IMG/VR virus record: IMGVR_UViG_3300044695_005296
Location: 1 to 58,493 of that record
Origin: a virus
DNA: 58,493 nucleotides
Reading direction: 5' to 3' (one strand)
Under the pieces are notes generated by a model. It did no database searches. It was given only the letters and a program-made list of their open reading frames with translations, and was not told the origin of the DNA. The position numbers were made by a program, and so were the translations under genes. Positions 50,209 to 58,209 of this stretch are shown piece after piece (the first letter of the stretch is position 1; each line of letters opens with the position of its first letter).

Positions 50209-50643
50209 ATGGAAAAATGCATACTTTGCCAGCAGATACGCGAGTCCGGTTCTGAGGTGCAGGATCTGGCATCGGCACTGCTCCGCTTGCAGAGAACGAT
50301 CCAGCCAATCCTGGAGAGCTACGACCGGCAGCGCAAAGCCCACCATCGATGCGCCCTGTGCACCATCTTGGTTGGAGACTCCCACACGGAAAACACGCTG
50401 GTCCTTGAACCTATGGTTCCACGGGCTAAGGGGCAAAAGCGTTACGCGGTTTGTCCAAATTGCCACAAGCACTTAAAGTCACTGCGCATGAGTGTTCCTC
50501 AGGCAAGAAAATACCATCAAAGGCTTGACGAGATATTGCAAAAGGAAGAAGAGCTAGAAGAGGCAAGCCTGCCAACCCTGGAGGAAGCCGAGGCGGAGGC
50601 CAGAGCCTGGGCACTGGAGTCCTTGACAGAAGATGAATCCTGA
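50209..50643 (+). CDS. Zinc-binding-type hypothetical protein, 144 aa
   Basis: ATG at 50209; a longer frame from 50038 is a chance extension through the promoter region. Three Cys-x2-Cys pairs: EKCILCQQ at the start, HRCALCTI near 50 and YAVCPNCHK near 85. Helices with charged heptads (ILQKEEELEEA, EAEARAWALES) follow. Probably a structural zinc protein. It heads the portal operon, so a role in head assembly or DNA packaging is possible. Confidence 0.65.
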   Translation: MEKCILCQQIRESGSEVQDLASALLRLQRTIQPILESYDRQRKAHHRCALCTILVGDSHTENTLVLEPMVPRAKGQKRYAVCPNCHKHLKSLRMSVPQARKYHQRLDEILQKEEELEEASLPTLEEAEAEARAWALESLTEDES

Positions 50644-50857
50644 CATTCAATCAACCGTAGAGGTTGAGTTTGTTGATATTACCTGCGTAGTTCCTGTATG
50701 GTGGAGCCCATACATGTCGCAGTACACGGTAACGTATCGCAACGGGAGAAGAGTGGTATCCTGTACAAGAGCAGAGATGCAGGACCACGTAAACAAGCAA
50801 ATGACGGATTCAATCTTTCGCAGGGCACTGCGGGGCGGGATTCGAGGGAGAGGCTAA
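50633..50857 (+). CDS. Hypothetical protein, 74 aa
   Basis: ATG at 50633 overlaps the previous gene by 11 bases. Beta-rich start (VEVEFVDITCVVPVWW) and a basic Gly/Arg C-terminus (IFRRALRGGIRGRG). No family recognised. Directly adjoins the portal start. Confidence 0.55.
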   Translation: MNPDIQSTVEVEFVDITCVVPVWWSPYMSQYTVTYRNGRRVVSCTRAEMQDHVNKQMTDSIFRRALRGGIRGRG

Positions 50858-52987
50858 ATGGCAGATGACAGGTCGCTAATTGACCGAATACTGAATCGAA
50901 ACCCCACAAGCGTAAAGGCTGGCGGAACAGCAATTGTTCCTGATTACGACATTGGGCCATACGCCCGTGGCGTCGGCACCGTGCAGATGACCCGCAGGAG
51001 CGTTCTTCAGCTCCGCAAGTGGTCTCGCAGCAACCCGTGGATTCGCTCGGCGATCAACCTTCGTCGCCAGCAGGTCAGCCGCGCCAAGTGGGACATTGTT
51101 ACCTACGACGGAGAAGAGCGCGGCACAGTTCGAAAGATTAACCAGGTAAAGGATCTCTTGCGCTCACCAAACCGCCGAATGGATTCTTGGCGTTCATTAA
51201 TTGAGCCAGTTGTTGAGGATATCCTTGTTCTTGACCAGGGTTGCATTGAAGTAATTCCAACTCGCGGCGGAGCAATTGGGCTAGAAAGCGCAAAGCCCGT
51301 AGCAGAGCTTATTGCCAGGAATGGCGGCAACATTGCGTTCAACAACGAGTGGGACGGAGAAGACGACGCTGACGCGCGCTATTTTGAGGTTGATGAAACT
51401 GGCCGACAGGTTCGAAAGTTTAAGAACCACGAGCTTTTGGTCATCATTGCAAACCCAGTTACCTATTCCCCAATTGGGCTTTCGCCGCTTGAAGTTTTGG
51501 CAGACACCATTGAGGCCGACCTTACGGCTGCCGCCTACAACGCAAAGGCCGTTTCGCAGGCAGCCCCTCCAGGGGTTCTGCATCTTGGCGAAGGAATTCG
51601 CGCAGACCAGGTTGATTCGTTTAAGGCGTACTGGGACACCGAGATTTCCGGACGCAGCCAGATTGCCATTACAGGCGGCGGCAAGGGCGTTCAGTGGATT
51701 CCCCTTGCGTCCACCAACCGCGACATGCAGTTCATGGAGTGGCAGGTCTACCTTGCCCGAAAGATCTGCGCGGTCTTTGGCGTTCAGCCACAGGACATCG
51801 GCATTACCATGGACGTTAACCGAGCAAGCGCCGAGGTTGGCGCGGCATTTACTGCCGACAACGGCATCGCCCCGCTGCTTGATCTTATCGCTGAGTACAT
51901 GACCCGTGAAATTATCTGGCGCTACGACAAGAATCTTCGTTTTGTGTACACGGAAGTTGGCCGAGAGAGCCAAAGCGCCATGTCTAGCTACTACAAGGCT
52001 GCACTCTCAGGAATGCCTTGGCTAAAGCTTAACGAAGCCCTGCAGGAGCGCGGTCACGAAAGCATTGGCGAAATGGGGGACGACATTTTTGTTCCTTCGC
52101 CCAAGGGCTATATCCCGCTTTCGCGCTATACGGAATACCTCGACAGTGCGCTTGGGAAGACAGAAGACCCAAACAGCCCAAATGAACCAGACGGCGACGA
52201 CGCACCACCATCACAGGGCGGCCCAGACAATCCGGGCGAAGAGCCCAATCAGGGCGAAACCATGAACCCGCAACAGCAAACCAGCAAGGCGCTTCTTGGC
52301 TTAATGATTGGCATTGAGGCCCTATACGACGAAGACTGGGAGATTCGACCGAAGGTGGCTGAGGCTATTGCCGAAGCCAAGGATTCCGGTCGGCGCATTG
52401 CTATCGTTGTTGGCTTTAAGAACGACAAGGAAGAGATTGCCGAGTGGCTTAGCGAGGACAACATTCCTTATGACGATTTGATTATTAATACGTGGCCAGA
52501 AGGCACAGAAAACCGATTCCGCCTGTATGCCGCAAGCAAGCTAATGCGAGATGGCGAGCTGGAAATCATTGAGAAGACCGACGAACTGGCTGAGGAGTAC
52601 AGGAAGATTGGCGCATCGTTTGTTGCGGTAAACATTTCTAACGACCCAATTGAAGCCCAGAAGGAAGGCGCGAGCACAGTCGCCCCAGCTGGAGCCAAGG
52701 CAGAAGCTCGCAAGGGATTGAAGTGGCGAGAAGAGTTTGGTCGTGGCGGAATTGGCCCAGGCCAAGCTACCGCGCGAATGATTATTGGCAACCGACTGAC
52801 TATTGCCCGAATCCGCAAGATGAGCGCCTACTTTGCTCGTCACGAAGTTGACAAGAAGGGCAAGGGCTGGGCTCCTGGCTCCGAAGGATTCCCAAGCAAC
52901 GGGCGAATCGCTTGGGCGCTATGGGGTGGAGACCCTGGGAGGACGTGGTCGGCAAAGGTATCTCGCCAAAGCAAGGAAAAGAAGTAG
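50858..52987 (+). CDS. Portal protein with C-terminal extra domains, 709 aa
   Basis: ATG at 50858 immediately after the previous stop. Residues ~20-430 match an HK97-type portal: LQLRKWSRSNPWIRSAINLRR, GCIEVIPTRGG, PVTYSPIGLSPLEVLAD, QYLARKICAVFGVQPQDIG. A short Pro/Asp-rich linker follows. Residues ~475-590 have a HAD-like look (RPKVAEAIAEAKDSGRRIAIVVG, LAASKLMR) but without the usual D-x-D motif. The last ~85 residues (GLKWREEFGRGG, RIRKMSAYFARHE, GRIAWALWGGDPGR) are a phage-specific domain seen as an appendage of head proteins. The portal forms the ring through which DNA enters and leaves. Confidence 0.85.
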   Translation: MADDRSLIDRILNRNPTSVKAGGTAIVPDYDIGPYARGVGTVQMTRRSVLQLRKWSRSNPWIRSAINLRRQQVSRAKWDIVTYDGEERGTVRKINQVKDLLRSPNRRMDSWRSLIEPVVEDILVLDQGCIEVIPTRGGAIGLESAKPVAELIARNGGNIAFNNEWDGEDDADARYFEVDETGRQVRKFKNHELLVIIANPVTYSPIGLSPLEVLADTIEADLTAAAYNAKAVSQAAPPGVLHLGEGIRADQVDSFKAYWDTEISGRSQIAITGGGKGVQWIPLASTNRDMQFMEWQVYLARKICAVFGVQPQDIGITMDVNRASAEVGAAFTADNGIAPLLDLIAEYMTREIIWRYDKNLRFVYTEVGRESQSAMSSYYKAALSGMPWLKLNEALQERGHESIGEMGDDIFVPSPKGYIPLSRYTEYLDSALGKTEDPNSPNEPDGDDAPPSQGGPDNPGEEPNQGETMNPQQQTSKALLGLMIGIEALYDEDWEIRPKVAEAIAEAKDSGRRIAIVVGFKNDKEEIAEWLSEDNIPYDDLIINTWPEGTENRFRLYAASKLMRDGELEIIEKTDELAEEYRKIGASFVAVNISNDPIEAQKEGASTVAPAGAKAEARKGLKWREEFGRGGIGPGQATARMIIGNRLTIARIRKMSAYFARHEVDKKGKGWAPGSEGFPSNGRIAWALWGGDPGRTWSAKVSRQSKEKK

Positions 52988-52988
52988 C

Positions 52989-53756
52989 GTGCAGCCACTC
53001 TCATTTTCCGACCAGCTTTGGGTCACGGGCGTAGCGAGAAACGTCGGACCGCACCTTGATGCAGTTTTGGCAAACTTTGATCGCCTATCCGAGATGTACC
53101 CAGACATTCATTTTAGCCTTTTTGAAAATGACTCTGACGATGACACGCGATCCAAGCTGGAAAGTTGGGTTGCCGAAAAGTACAATGCGCACCTGAACAT
53201 TCAAGACGGCCTAAGCGAGCGGATTAAGGACAGGGTTGACCGCATTGCCTACGCTCGCAACGTTGCACTTTCTGCCGTAAACTTTTATAAGGCAAAAATG
53301 ATTCTTAACGTAGACATGGATGAGGTTTTTACTAGGCCCCTAGAAACAAAATCGTTTGTTTCGGCTATGAATACCTTAACGGAGTGCGACGTTGTTACGG
53401 CAAACGGCCATGGTGGTTATTACGACATTTACGCACTGCGTATTCCCGAAATCCTGGAGTACGACTGCTGGGATCTTTATTACTGGCTCGTCCGAGAGCA
53501 AGGGTGGGAAAAAGAGAAGGCCATATATCATGCAATTGAAAAATGGAAAGATTTTATGCCCACTGTTGAAAAGCCAATGGAGGTATGGTCGGCGTTTAAC
53601 GCTGCCGCCTTGTACCGAGCCGATGCGTTTGAGGGCTTTGTGAAATACAACACACAAGACCTATTGGGACAGAAGGTTTGCGAGCACGTTGGCATGCACG
53701 AACGGATGCGGGTAAACGGCAAGCGCATTGTCTTTGACCCAAACTTCCGCGTATGA
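52989..53756 (+). CDS. GT69-like glycosyltransferase, 255 aa
   Basis: GTG at 52989 two bases after the portal stop, with AAGGAAAAG upstream. WVTGVARNVGPHLD and IHFSLFENDSDDDTRSKLESW match the start of cryptococcal mannosyltransferase-type (GT69) enzymes, ILNVDMDEVF gives the DxD metal site, and RNVALSAVNFY is the donor helix. Later Trp-rich segments and CEHVGMHERMR follow. The acceptor is unknown. A frame from 52833 inside the portal gene is not the true start. Confidence 0.7.
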   Translation: MQPLSFSDQLWVTGVARNVGPHLDAVLANFDRLSEMYPDIHFSLFENDSDDDTRSKLESWVAEKYNAHLNIQDGLSERIKDRVDRIAYARNVALSAVNFYKAKMILNVDMDEVFTRPLETKSFVSAMNTLTECDVVTANGHGGYYDIYALRIPEILEYDCWDLYYWLVREQGWEKEKAIYHAIEKWKDFMPTVEKPMEVWSAFNAAALYRADAFEGFVKYNTQDLLGQKVCEHVGMHERMRVNGKRIVFDPNFRV

Positions 53757-53899
53757 GCGATAAGTTTTATCACCCAGCAACATGCTTTTGCCTGCCTTGC
53801 CGCGCTCTTCGCCAAGAAGGCGTAGCCAAGCCCGCCAAGAAGGCGGTTCCGGAAGAGGAGCCAGCCAAGAAGCCTAAGAAGAAGAAACGTGGCGCATAA
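53753..53899 (+). CDS. Small basic Cys-containing protein, 48 aa
   Basis: ATG at 53753 overlaps the glycosyltransferase stop. Only 48 residues: HPATCFCLPCRALR at the start and a Lys-rich tail (PAKKPKKKKRG). Possible nucleic-acid-binding peptide. Overlaps the HNH gene by 11 bases. Confidence 0.55.
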   Translation: MSDKFYHPATCFCLPCRALRQEGVAKPAKKAVPEEEPAKKPKKKKRGA

Positions 53900-54185
53900 A
53901 GACCCCGTCACCCCAGACGTGTATGCGGCCGTTATGTTGCGGGACGAGCGATCCTGCATTGGCCCAGGCATTGGCATGGCTGGAGAGTGCGGTAGCCAGT
54001 GGGGGCCGGGAAGGCCTGTTGTCCTAGAGATTGACCATGTGAACAACGCTGGGTTTGGCAAGCGTGGGCCTTCCGTAGAAGAAAATCTTGTGGTATTATG
54101 CGGCTACCACCATCGCATCAAGACCGAGACAAGTCGGGTCTGGCGAGCGGCAATTAACGAATACCTACGGGGGCACTATGAATAA
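53889..54185 (+). CDS. HNH endonuclease, 98 aa
   Basis: GTG at 53889 within the previous gene. EIDHVNNAG carries the first His and Asp, ENLVVLCGYHHRIK the later His residues, a compact HNH core of about 50 residues. Phage HNH proteins often assist packaging by the terminase, but here terminase is distant, so it could instead be a homing-type or processing nuclease. Cys25 region (CIGPGIG, GECGS) may add a zinc site. Confidence 0.8.
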   Translation: MAHKDPVTPDVYAAVMLRDERSCIGPGIGMAGECGSQWGPGRPVVLEIDHVNNAGFGKRGPSVEENLVVLCGYHHRIKTETSRVWRAAINEYLRGHYE

Positions 54186-54414
54186 TTTTGGACGATGGGA
54201 CGGCAACAAGAGCATGTTTGGCAGGCTTGTGTGCGACATGCCTGAGTGCCTAAATAGGACTGCCGGATCTACGCACAAGACTGCATATTTCAAAGACCTT
54301 GGCCCCGTAGTTGAGGTTGGCTCTTCTCGAAAACACATCCGCTGCCTGGTTGCCAAGACCGAAAACGAGGTCGTTACCAAGGCTATCACAGAATCGGTTG
54401 ACCAAGCCGAATAG
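54178..54414 (+). CDS. Hypothetical protein, 78 aa
   Basis: ATG at 54178 overlaps the HNH stop, with GGGGGC upstream; a frame from 54088 is an artefact. CDMPECLNR and later HIRCLVAKT give scattered Cys residues, not a clear zinc motif. Function unknown. The strong promoter for the next operon overlaps its end. Confidence 0.5.
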   Translation: MNNFGRWDGNKSMFGRLVCDMPECLNRTAGSTHKTAYFKDLGPVVEVGSSRKHIRCLVAKTENEVVTKAITESVDQAE

Positions 54415-54426
54415 GTGTGATACTAT
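54398..54426 (+). promoter_or_regulatory. Strong sigma70-type promoter of replication operon
   Basis: TTGACC, a 17-base spacer and TGA-TACTAT. Best promoter in the window. RNA start predicted near 54433. Confidence 0.75.
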
Positions 54427-54433
54427 CCTTGCA

Positions 54434-54450
54434 GATAGCACTTTGCTATC
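54434..54450 (+). promoter_or_regulatory. 5' hairpin at the transcript start
   Basis: GATAGCA and TGCTATC with a three-base loop CTT, starting at or next to the predicted RNA start and followed by GGAGG before the ATG at 54466. It could stabilise the RNA or act as operator. Confidence 0.55.
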
Positions 54451-54465
54451 AGTATTGGAGGCTTT

Positions 54466-54714
54466 ATGCAGTACGAAGATGCATACATTCAGGGCGCCAG
54501 CGCCCTGGCGGAAATTCTCCCAGCTGAGCTCCCGGCTGACCCTGCAACACGGATTGCCGTCCTGCAAGACGCAATTCCTAAAGCCCAGGAAGTCCTTGGC
54601 AACAAGGGGCATTGGGAGCACGAAGATTGGCTATCGGCCTGCGAGGGAATCTCCCACGTGGCGGTTCGGTGGCTGGAGGATGGAGTAGTGGCAAAGGTGA
54701 ATGCAGATGAGTAA
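54466..54714 (+). CDS. Hypothetical protein, 82 aa
   Basis: ATG at 54466 with TTGGAGG upstream. Helical acidic protein (ALAEILPAELPADPATR, HWEHEDWLSACEGISHVAVRW). No family recognised. First gene of the operon driven by the TTGACC promoter and coupled to the regulator that follows. Confidence 0.6.
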   Translation: MQYEDAYIQGASALAEILPAELPADPATRIAVLQDAIPKAQEVLGNKGHWEHEDWLSACEGISHVAVRWLEDGVVAKVNADE

Positions 54715-54964
54715 GCAGAGCGGAGACGACTTTAAGCAGATCCGCCTTGCGCAAAAGCGGGAGACCGCAAAGGTATGGGAAATTATTCGAGAGTCTGGGA
54801 TTAAGCGGCGCTGGATTGCAAAGCATCTCGGAGTGTCGTATGGTTACCTCAACCAGGTGCAGTATGGTCACGCTCCAATGAGTGGGGCAATGCGCCAGCG
54901 CCTGAGTGAGTATTTAGGAATTCCCGAGAGCGAACTGTTCTCGGATCTGAAGGAGGAAAGTTAA
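54707..54964 (+). CDS. XRE/Cro-type helix-turn-helix regulator, 85 aa
   Basis: ATG at 54707 (an ATG at 54701 is possible). The helix-turn-helix runs at residues ~25-55: WEIIRESGIKRRWIAKHLGV then YGYLNQVQYGHAPM, ending with RLSEYLGIPESELF, the standard XRE fifth helix. It may repress the adjacent promoter at 54398. Overlaps the previous gene by 8 bases. Confidence 0.75.
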   Translation: MSKQSGDDFKQIRLAQKRETAKVWEIIRESGIKRRWIAKHLGVSYGYLNQVQYGHAPMSGAMRQRLSEYLGIPESELFSDLKEES

Positions 54965-55552
54965 GTGGCGTTTGATAAGAGTGCGCTAAAGGATTACGTT
55001 GATGTCGCAGAGCGGATTCGCGCGTGGTATGAAGCCTACCCAAACGGTCGCATTGAGACTGCCGTGCTGGATCACGACGACAAGCGCGTTGTGATTGAGG
55101 CTAAGGCGTATCGCGGCGACGTCCCAGACGAGAAGCCCGCAGGGGTTGGCCATAGCGCCATGCAGATCCCTGGCAGCACCCCATACACACGCGGCTCGGA
55201 GATTGAGAACTGCGAGACCTCTGCTGTTGGTCGTGCGCTAGTTATGGCTGGCTTGCCATCCAAGCGCATCGCTTCCGACGACGAGATTCGCTCCAAGGCA
55301 GGGGTTGCCAAGACCAGCCCAGTGCAGGAGCGCGAGAAGCAGAAGATTGATGACGAAGAGGTTCTTCGCGCAGCAGCGGCTGTGTTTGACGGACCAAGCC
55401 CTGCCGCCATTGAGTGGGCAGACGCTATCAACGGTGCAACGACTGCAGCGGAGCTTGGCAAGATTGGTCAGCAGATTGCGACGGCCAAGATTTCCGACGA
55501 CGACAAGACCTATCTCCAGAGCGTGTACAAGAGCCGCAAGGCTGCCTTGTAA
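54965..55552 (+). CDS. Single-strand annealing-type recombination protein, 195 aa
   Basis: GTG at 54965 after AAGGAGG. Residues ~1-110 (DVAERIRAWYEAYPNG, EAKAYRGDVPD, SEIENCETSAVGRALVMAG) match a phage protein family, often annotated Erf- or Rad52-like, with the conserved ENCETSAxGRAL segment. The C-terminus is a helical acidic extension. Followed by a RecB-type nuclease, a typical annealing plus exonuclease pair. Family assignment is by pattern only. Confidence 0.6.
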   Translation: MAFDKSALKDYVDVAERIRAWYEAYPNGRIETAVLDHDDKRVVIEAKAYRGDVPDEKPAGVGHSAMQIPGSTPYTRGSEIENCETSAVGRALVMAGLPSKRIASDDEIRSKAGVAKTSPVQEREKQKIDDEEVLRAAAAVFDGPSPAAIEWADAINGATTAAELGKIGQQIATAKISDDDKTYLQSVYKSRKAAL

Positions 55553-56424
55553 TGCATGAACGTGATGTAGAGCACATTAGCGTCAGCGAGATTCGGGAGT
55601 ACTTCTCGTGTCCGCTGCGCTGGTGGTATCGCTATCGCCTTGGTCTCTGGACCGATAAGACTGCGGCATTCTTTGCCCTGGGGACGTCGGTGCACGCTGG
55701 CCTTGCTGGCTGGTACGCGCCGCTTCACGGGGGCAAGTTGACTGGCGACATTGGGCTGGCATATCGGCAATACGATAAGACGTTTGCTGAAGAGTCGGCT
55801 AAGGTTGACTGGGCTGTCGAGAAGGACGCCGATCCGATTGGTCAAGGCCAAATGGGCAAGACGATGCTCCAGGCCGCAATCTATGCTGGCGACGACTGGA
55901 ACGGCAAGCACATTGAACACACGATGTTTGCCGACATTACCCATAGTCGCCTTGGCAAGCTTCCTATCAAGTTGAAGGCGCAGGTTGACCTGTTGCTTGA
56001 TACCAACGATGTGGTTGAGCACAAGACCGCATCGCGCAAGTGGGAAGAGGGTCGAGAGCATGGCGACATTCAGGCGACTGCCTACACGATGGCGGTTCGC
56101 CAGAACTATGAGCATGACCCAAGCGTGACTTTTAACATTATTAGCAAGAACGCTAAGGGTCCGCTTGTAGATCGACGGGTCACAACACGAAACCAGGGCG
56201 ACATTGACCGCCTGTACACGCAGGCGCGAGTGGTCCTGACTGCAATGGAACAAGGGATTGTGTATCCTAATCCAACGGCGTTTGCGCACGCCACGTGCGA
56301 GTATAAGGAGGCTTGCAACCGATGGGAGAGTCACCCGCAACAGCTACCGAAAACGGAGGAGGGCTTGAAGAAGCTCCTGCCAGTGGTGCGTATCTCGGAC
56401 AACCTGCGAGATCGCCTGAGGTAA
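55552..56424 (+). CDS. PD-(D/E)XK nuclease, RecB/Cas4-like, 290 aa
   Basis: ATG at 55552 overlaps the previous stop (TAATG). Catalytic pattern: Asp146 in QVDLLL, then Glu156-His-Lys158 in VVEHKTA, and Gln in DIQATAYTMA. Cys20 in YFSCPLRWWYRY and Cys residues in ATCEYKEACNRW near 260-270 resemble the iron-sulphur cysteine set of Cas4/AddB, but one is missing, so a cluster is uncertain. Works with the annealing-type protein in recombination. Confidence 0.8.
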   Translation: MHERDVEHISVSEIREYFSCPLRWWYRYRLGLWTDKTAAFFALGTSVHAGLAGWYAPLHGGKLTGDIGLAYRQYDKTFAEESAKVDWAVEKDADPIGQGQMGKTMLQAAIYAGDDWNGKHIEHTMFADITHSRLGKLPIKLKAQVDLLLDTNDVVEHKTASRKWEEGREHGDIQATAYTMAVRQNYEHDPSVTFNIISKNAKGPLVDRRVTTRNQGDIDRLYTQARVVLTAMEQGIVYPNPTAFAHATCEYKEACNRWESHPQQLPKTEEGLKKLLPVVRISDNLRDRLR

Positions 56425-57080
56425 TTGCGCGGCACTATTGGAAGTGCTACGCCGACCTGCCACGACACAAGAAGATCTGGCGACTACCAGACCACAATGC
56501 TCGCTGGGCATGGGTAACGATCCTTTGCGCAGCCTCAGAGTGTGGCGGCGTGTTTGAGTCTGACCAGCACATTGAGGCGATGGTTGGTACCCAGAACGCA
56601 AAGTACCTGCCAATCTTCCGAAGGGTTGGACTGCTTGACGGACTGGTCGTTCACGACTGGGACGAGTGGCAAGAGACCCCAGACTCTATCGGGGCGCAGG
56701 AGCGTGCGGAGAAGGCCGCTTCAGCAATTGCCCGACTAGAGCGGCTAGGCCTACGCGACGAAGAAGGCACAGAGATTGTCTACCGCACGATGAAGGAGTG
56801 GTTGGAATATGTCGTCTCTGGACCAAACACGCAAGGCCGGCTTGGCGAGTTTATGGGGGCGATGTTTGGCATTGTGCTTCAGCGTGGAGACTACAGCCGA
56901 ATCGCCAAGTTGATGAAAACCTACCCAGGCGGAATTCCTGCTATCATGTCTGCAATGGCTGACGCAGCCTTGCGGGACGTCACGGGAGACCCGTTGGCAT
57001 ACGTGCAGAAGATGAGCGGCTTCAAGAAGTGGGAGCCCGAAAAGAAAGTAGGAGGAAGGGATGCATTCATTGAGTCCTGA
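56322..57080 (+). CDS. Replication initiator-like protein, 252 aa
   Basis: ATG at 56322 after AAGGAGG; a TTG at 56313 is less likely. It overlaps the nuclease gene by about 100 bases. The segment with WRLPDHNARWAWVTILCAASECGG, FESDQHIEAM and FRRVGLLDGLVVHDWDEW matches the winged-helix N-terminal domain of phage initiators and DnaD-like loaders. The C-terminal part is helical. Followed by a DnaC-like ATPase, the usual partner. Confidence 0.7.
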   Translation: MGESPATATENGGGLEEAPASGAYLGQPARSPEVIARHYWKCYADLPRHKKIWRLPDHNARWAWVTILCAASECGGVFESDQHIEAMVGTQNAKYLPIFRRVGLLDGLVVHDWDEWQETPDSIGAQERAEKAASAIARLERLGLRDEEGTEIVYRTMKEWLEYVVSGPNTQGRLGEFMGAMFGIVLQRGDYSRIAKLMKTYPGGIPAIMSAMADAALRDVTGDPLAYVQKMSGFKKWEPEKKVGGRDAFIES

Positions 57081-57750
57081 GCTAGACCGCATTGCTGGGG
57101 CATTCCAGCTTGGCGAACACAGTGTTCCAAATGCCGAAGAGCTGCACCTTGCTCAACAGCGAGATGTACTGGAGCGCATGACAAAGGCAACCCTTATTCC
57201 CCCACGCTATGTGGGCGCTACATTTCTTGAGTTCGGAACAGAGAAGGGCAACCAGAAGGCCTACGACGTGGCACTCGACTGGTCCAACAGCACCGCAAAC
57301 CAGACACGTGGCGAAGGCTTCTTCCTTCTGGGCGAGCCAGGCACGGGCAAGACTCACTTGGTATGCGCAGCAGCAATGGAGCGCGTCCGCAAGGGTCAGT
57401 CAGGCATTCGCTACCTGAACGTTCCAATCTTTCTTGACCGTATCCGCGCCTCATTCAAGTTCTCAGAGTCTGCAGCCCAAGACCTGTTCGAGTTTGCCTG
57501 CACCAAGGCAACCCTTGTGGTTCTAGACGACTTTGGTAAGGAGAAGGCAACGGACTGGGCAACAGAGCGCCTCTATGTGCTAGTGGAGTCCCGCTACCAG
57601 AACATGCTCCCTATGCTTGTCACGTCCAATCGGACGCTGGACGAGCTAGACTCCCTTGGCTATGGGGCAACCGTATCGCGGCTACAGCAGATGTGCCGTA
57701 CGATTAAGCTGGAGACGGCGGACCACCGCCCATTACAGTGGAAGAAATAA
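57061..57750 (+). CDS. dnaC: DnaC-like helicase loader, AAA+ ATPase, 229 aa
   Basis: ATG at 57061 overlaps the initiator gene by 20 bases. Walker A GEPGTGKTH at residues 91-98, Walker B LVVLDDFG at 152-159, sensor 1 LVTSN, and a C-terminal Arg-rich sensor 2 region. Loads the replicative helicase onto DNA; since no helicase gene was seen in the window, it may load that of the host. Confidence 0.85.
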   Translation: MHSLSPELDRIAGAFQLGEHSVPNAEELHLAQQRDVLERMTKATLIPPRYVGATFLEFGTEKGNQKAYDVALDWSNSTANQTRGEGFFLLGEPGTGKTHLVCAAAMERVRKGQSGIRYLNVPIFLDRIRASFKFSESAAQDLFEFACTKATLVVLDDFGKEKATDWATERLYVLVESRYQNMLPMLVTSNRTLDELDSLGYGATVSRLQQMCRTIKLETADHRPLQWKK

Positions 57751-58184
57751 CATTCTCCCTCTTCATCCCTGGGCTTCCCATCCCGCAGGGATCTACTACT
57801 GCTTTCATGCATAACGGTCGGCCGGTGATTACATCGGCAAACCGCAAGCTGAAGGGTTGGCGGACCAAGGTGCGTACGGCAATTGCCATGCACCGACAGA
57901 CCCCGCCAGACAGTCCATATTGGGTTGTGTTGCGGTTTTGCCTGCCACGACCCAAGCATCACTACGGCGCTAAGGGGTTGAAAGACTCAGCCCCCATGAG
58001 CCATACGTCAAAGCCGGATTTGGACAAGTTGGTCCGAGCCGTGCTTGACGGTGTAACAGACGCAAAGGTGTGGGTGGACGATTCGCATGTTGTGCGGATT
58101 GTCGCATCCAAGGAGTATTGTGATTTGGACAAGATCGGTGTCCACGTCACCCTACGCCATGCAGAGCACCTTGGCGCATATTAA
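57738..58184 (+). CDS. rusA: RusA-family Holliday junction resolvase, 148 aa
   Basis: GTG at 57738 overlaps the loader gene. IPGLPIPQGSTTAF opens the fold; the catalytic acids are in SKPDLDKLVRAVLDG (Asp94, Asp96, Asp104) and VWVDDSHVV (Asp114, Asp115), with basic residues around. Normal length. Resolves recombination branches before packaging. Confidence 0.9.
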   Translation: MEEITFSLFIPGLPIPQGSTTAFMHNGRPVITSANRKLKGWRTKVRTAIAMHRQTPPDSPYWVVLRFCLPRPKHHYGAKGLKDSAPMSHTSKPDLDKLVRAVLDGVTDAKVWVDDSHVVRIVASKEYCDLDKIGVHVTLRHAEHLGAY

Positions 58185-58209
58185 TCCGATCAGGAAGAAG
58201 GGTTAAGCA

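Noticed and set aside
51281-51973. Minus-strand ORF of 230 aa in the portal gene
   Set aside because: Antisense to well-supported portal motifs.
55510-56340. Minus-strand ORF of 276 aa in the nuclease gene
   Set aside because: The plus strand has the PD-(D/E)XK motifs and coupled start; the minus frame has no family pattern.
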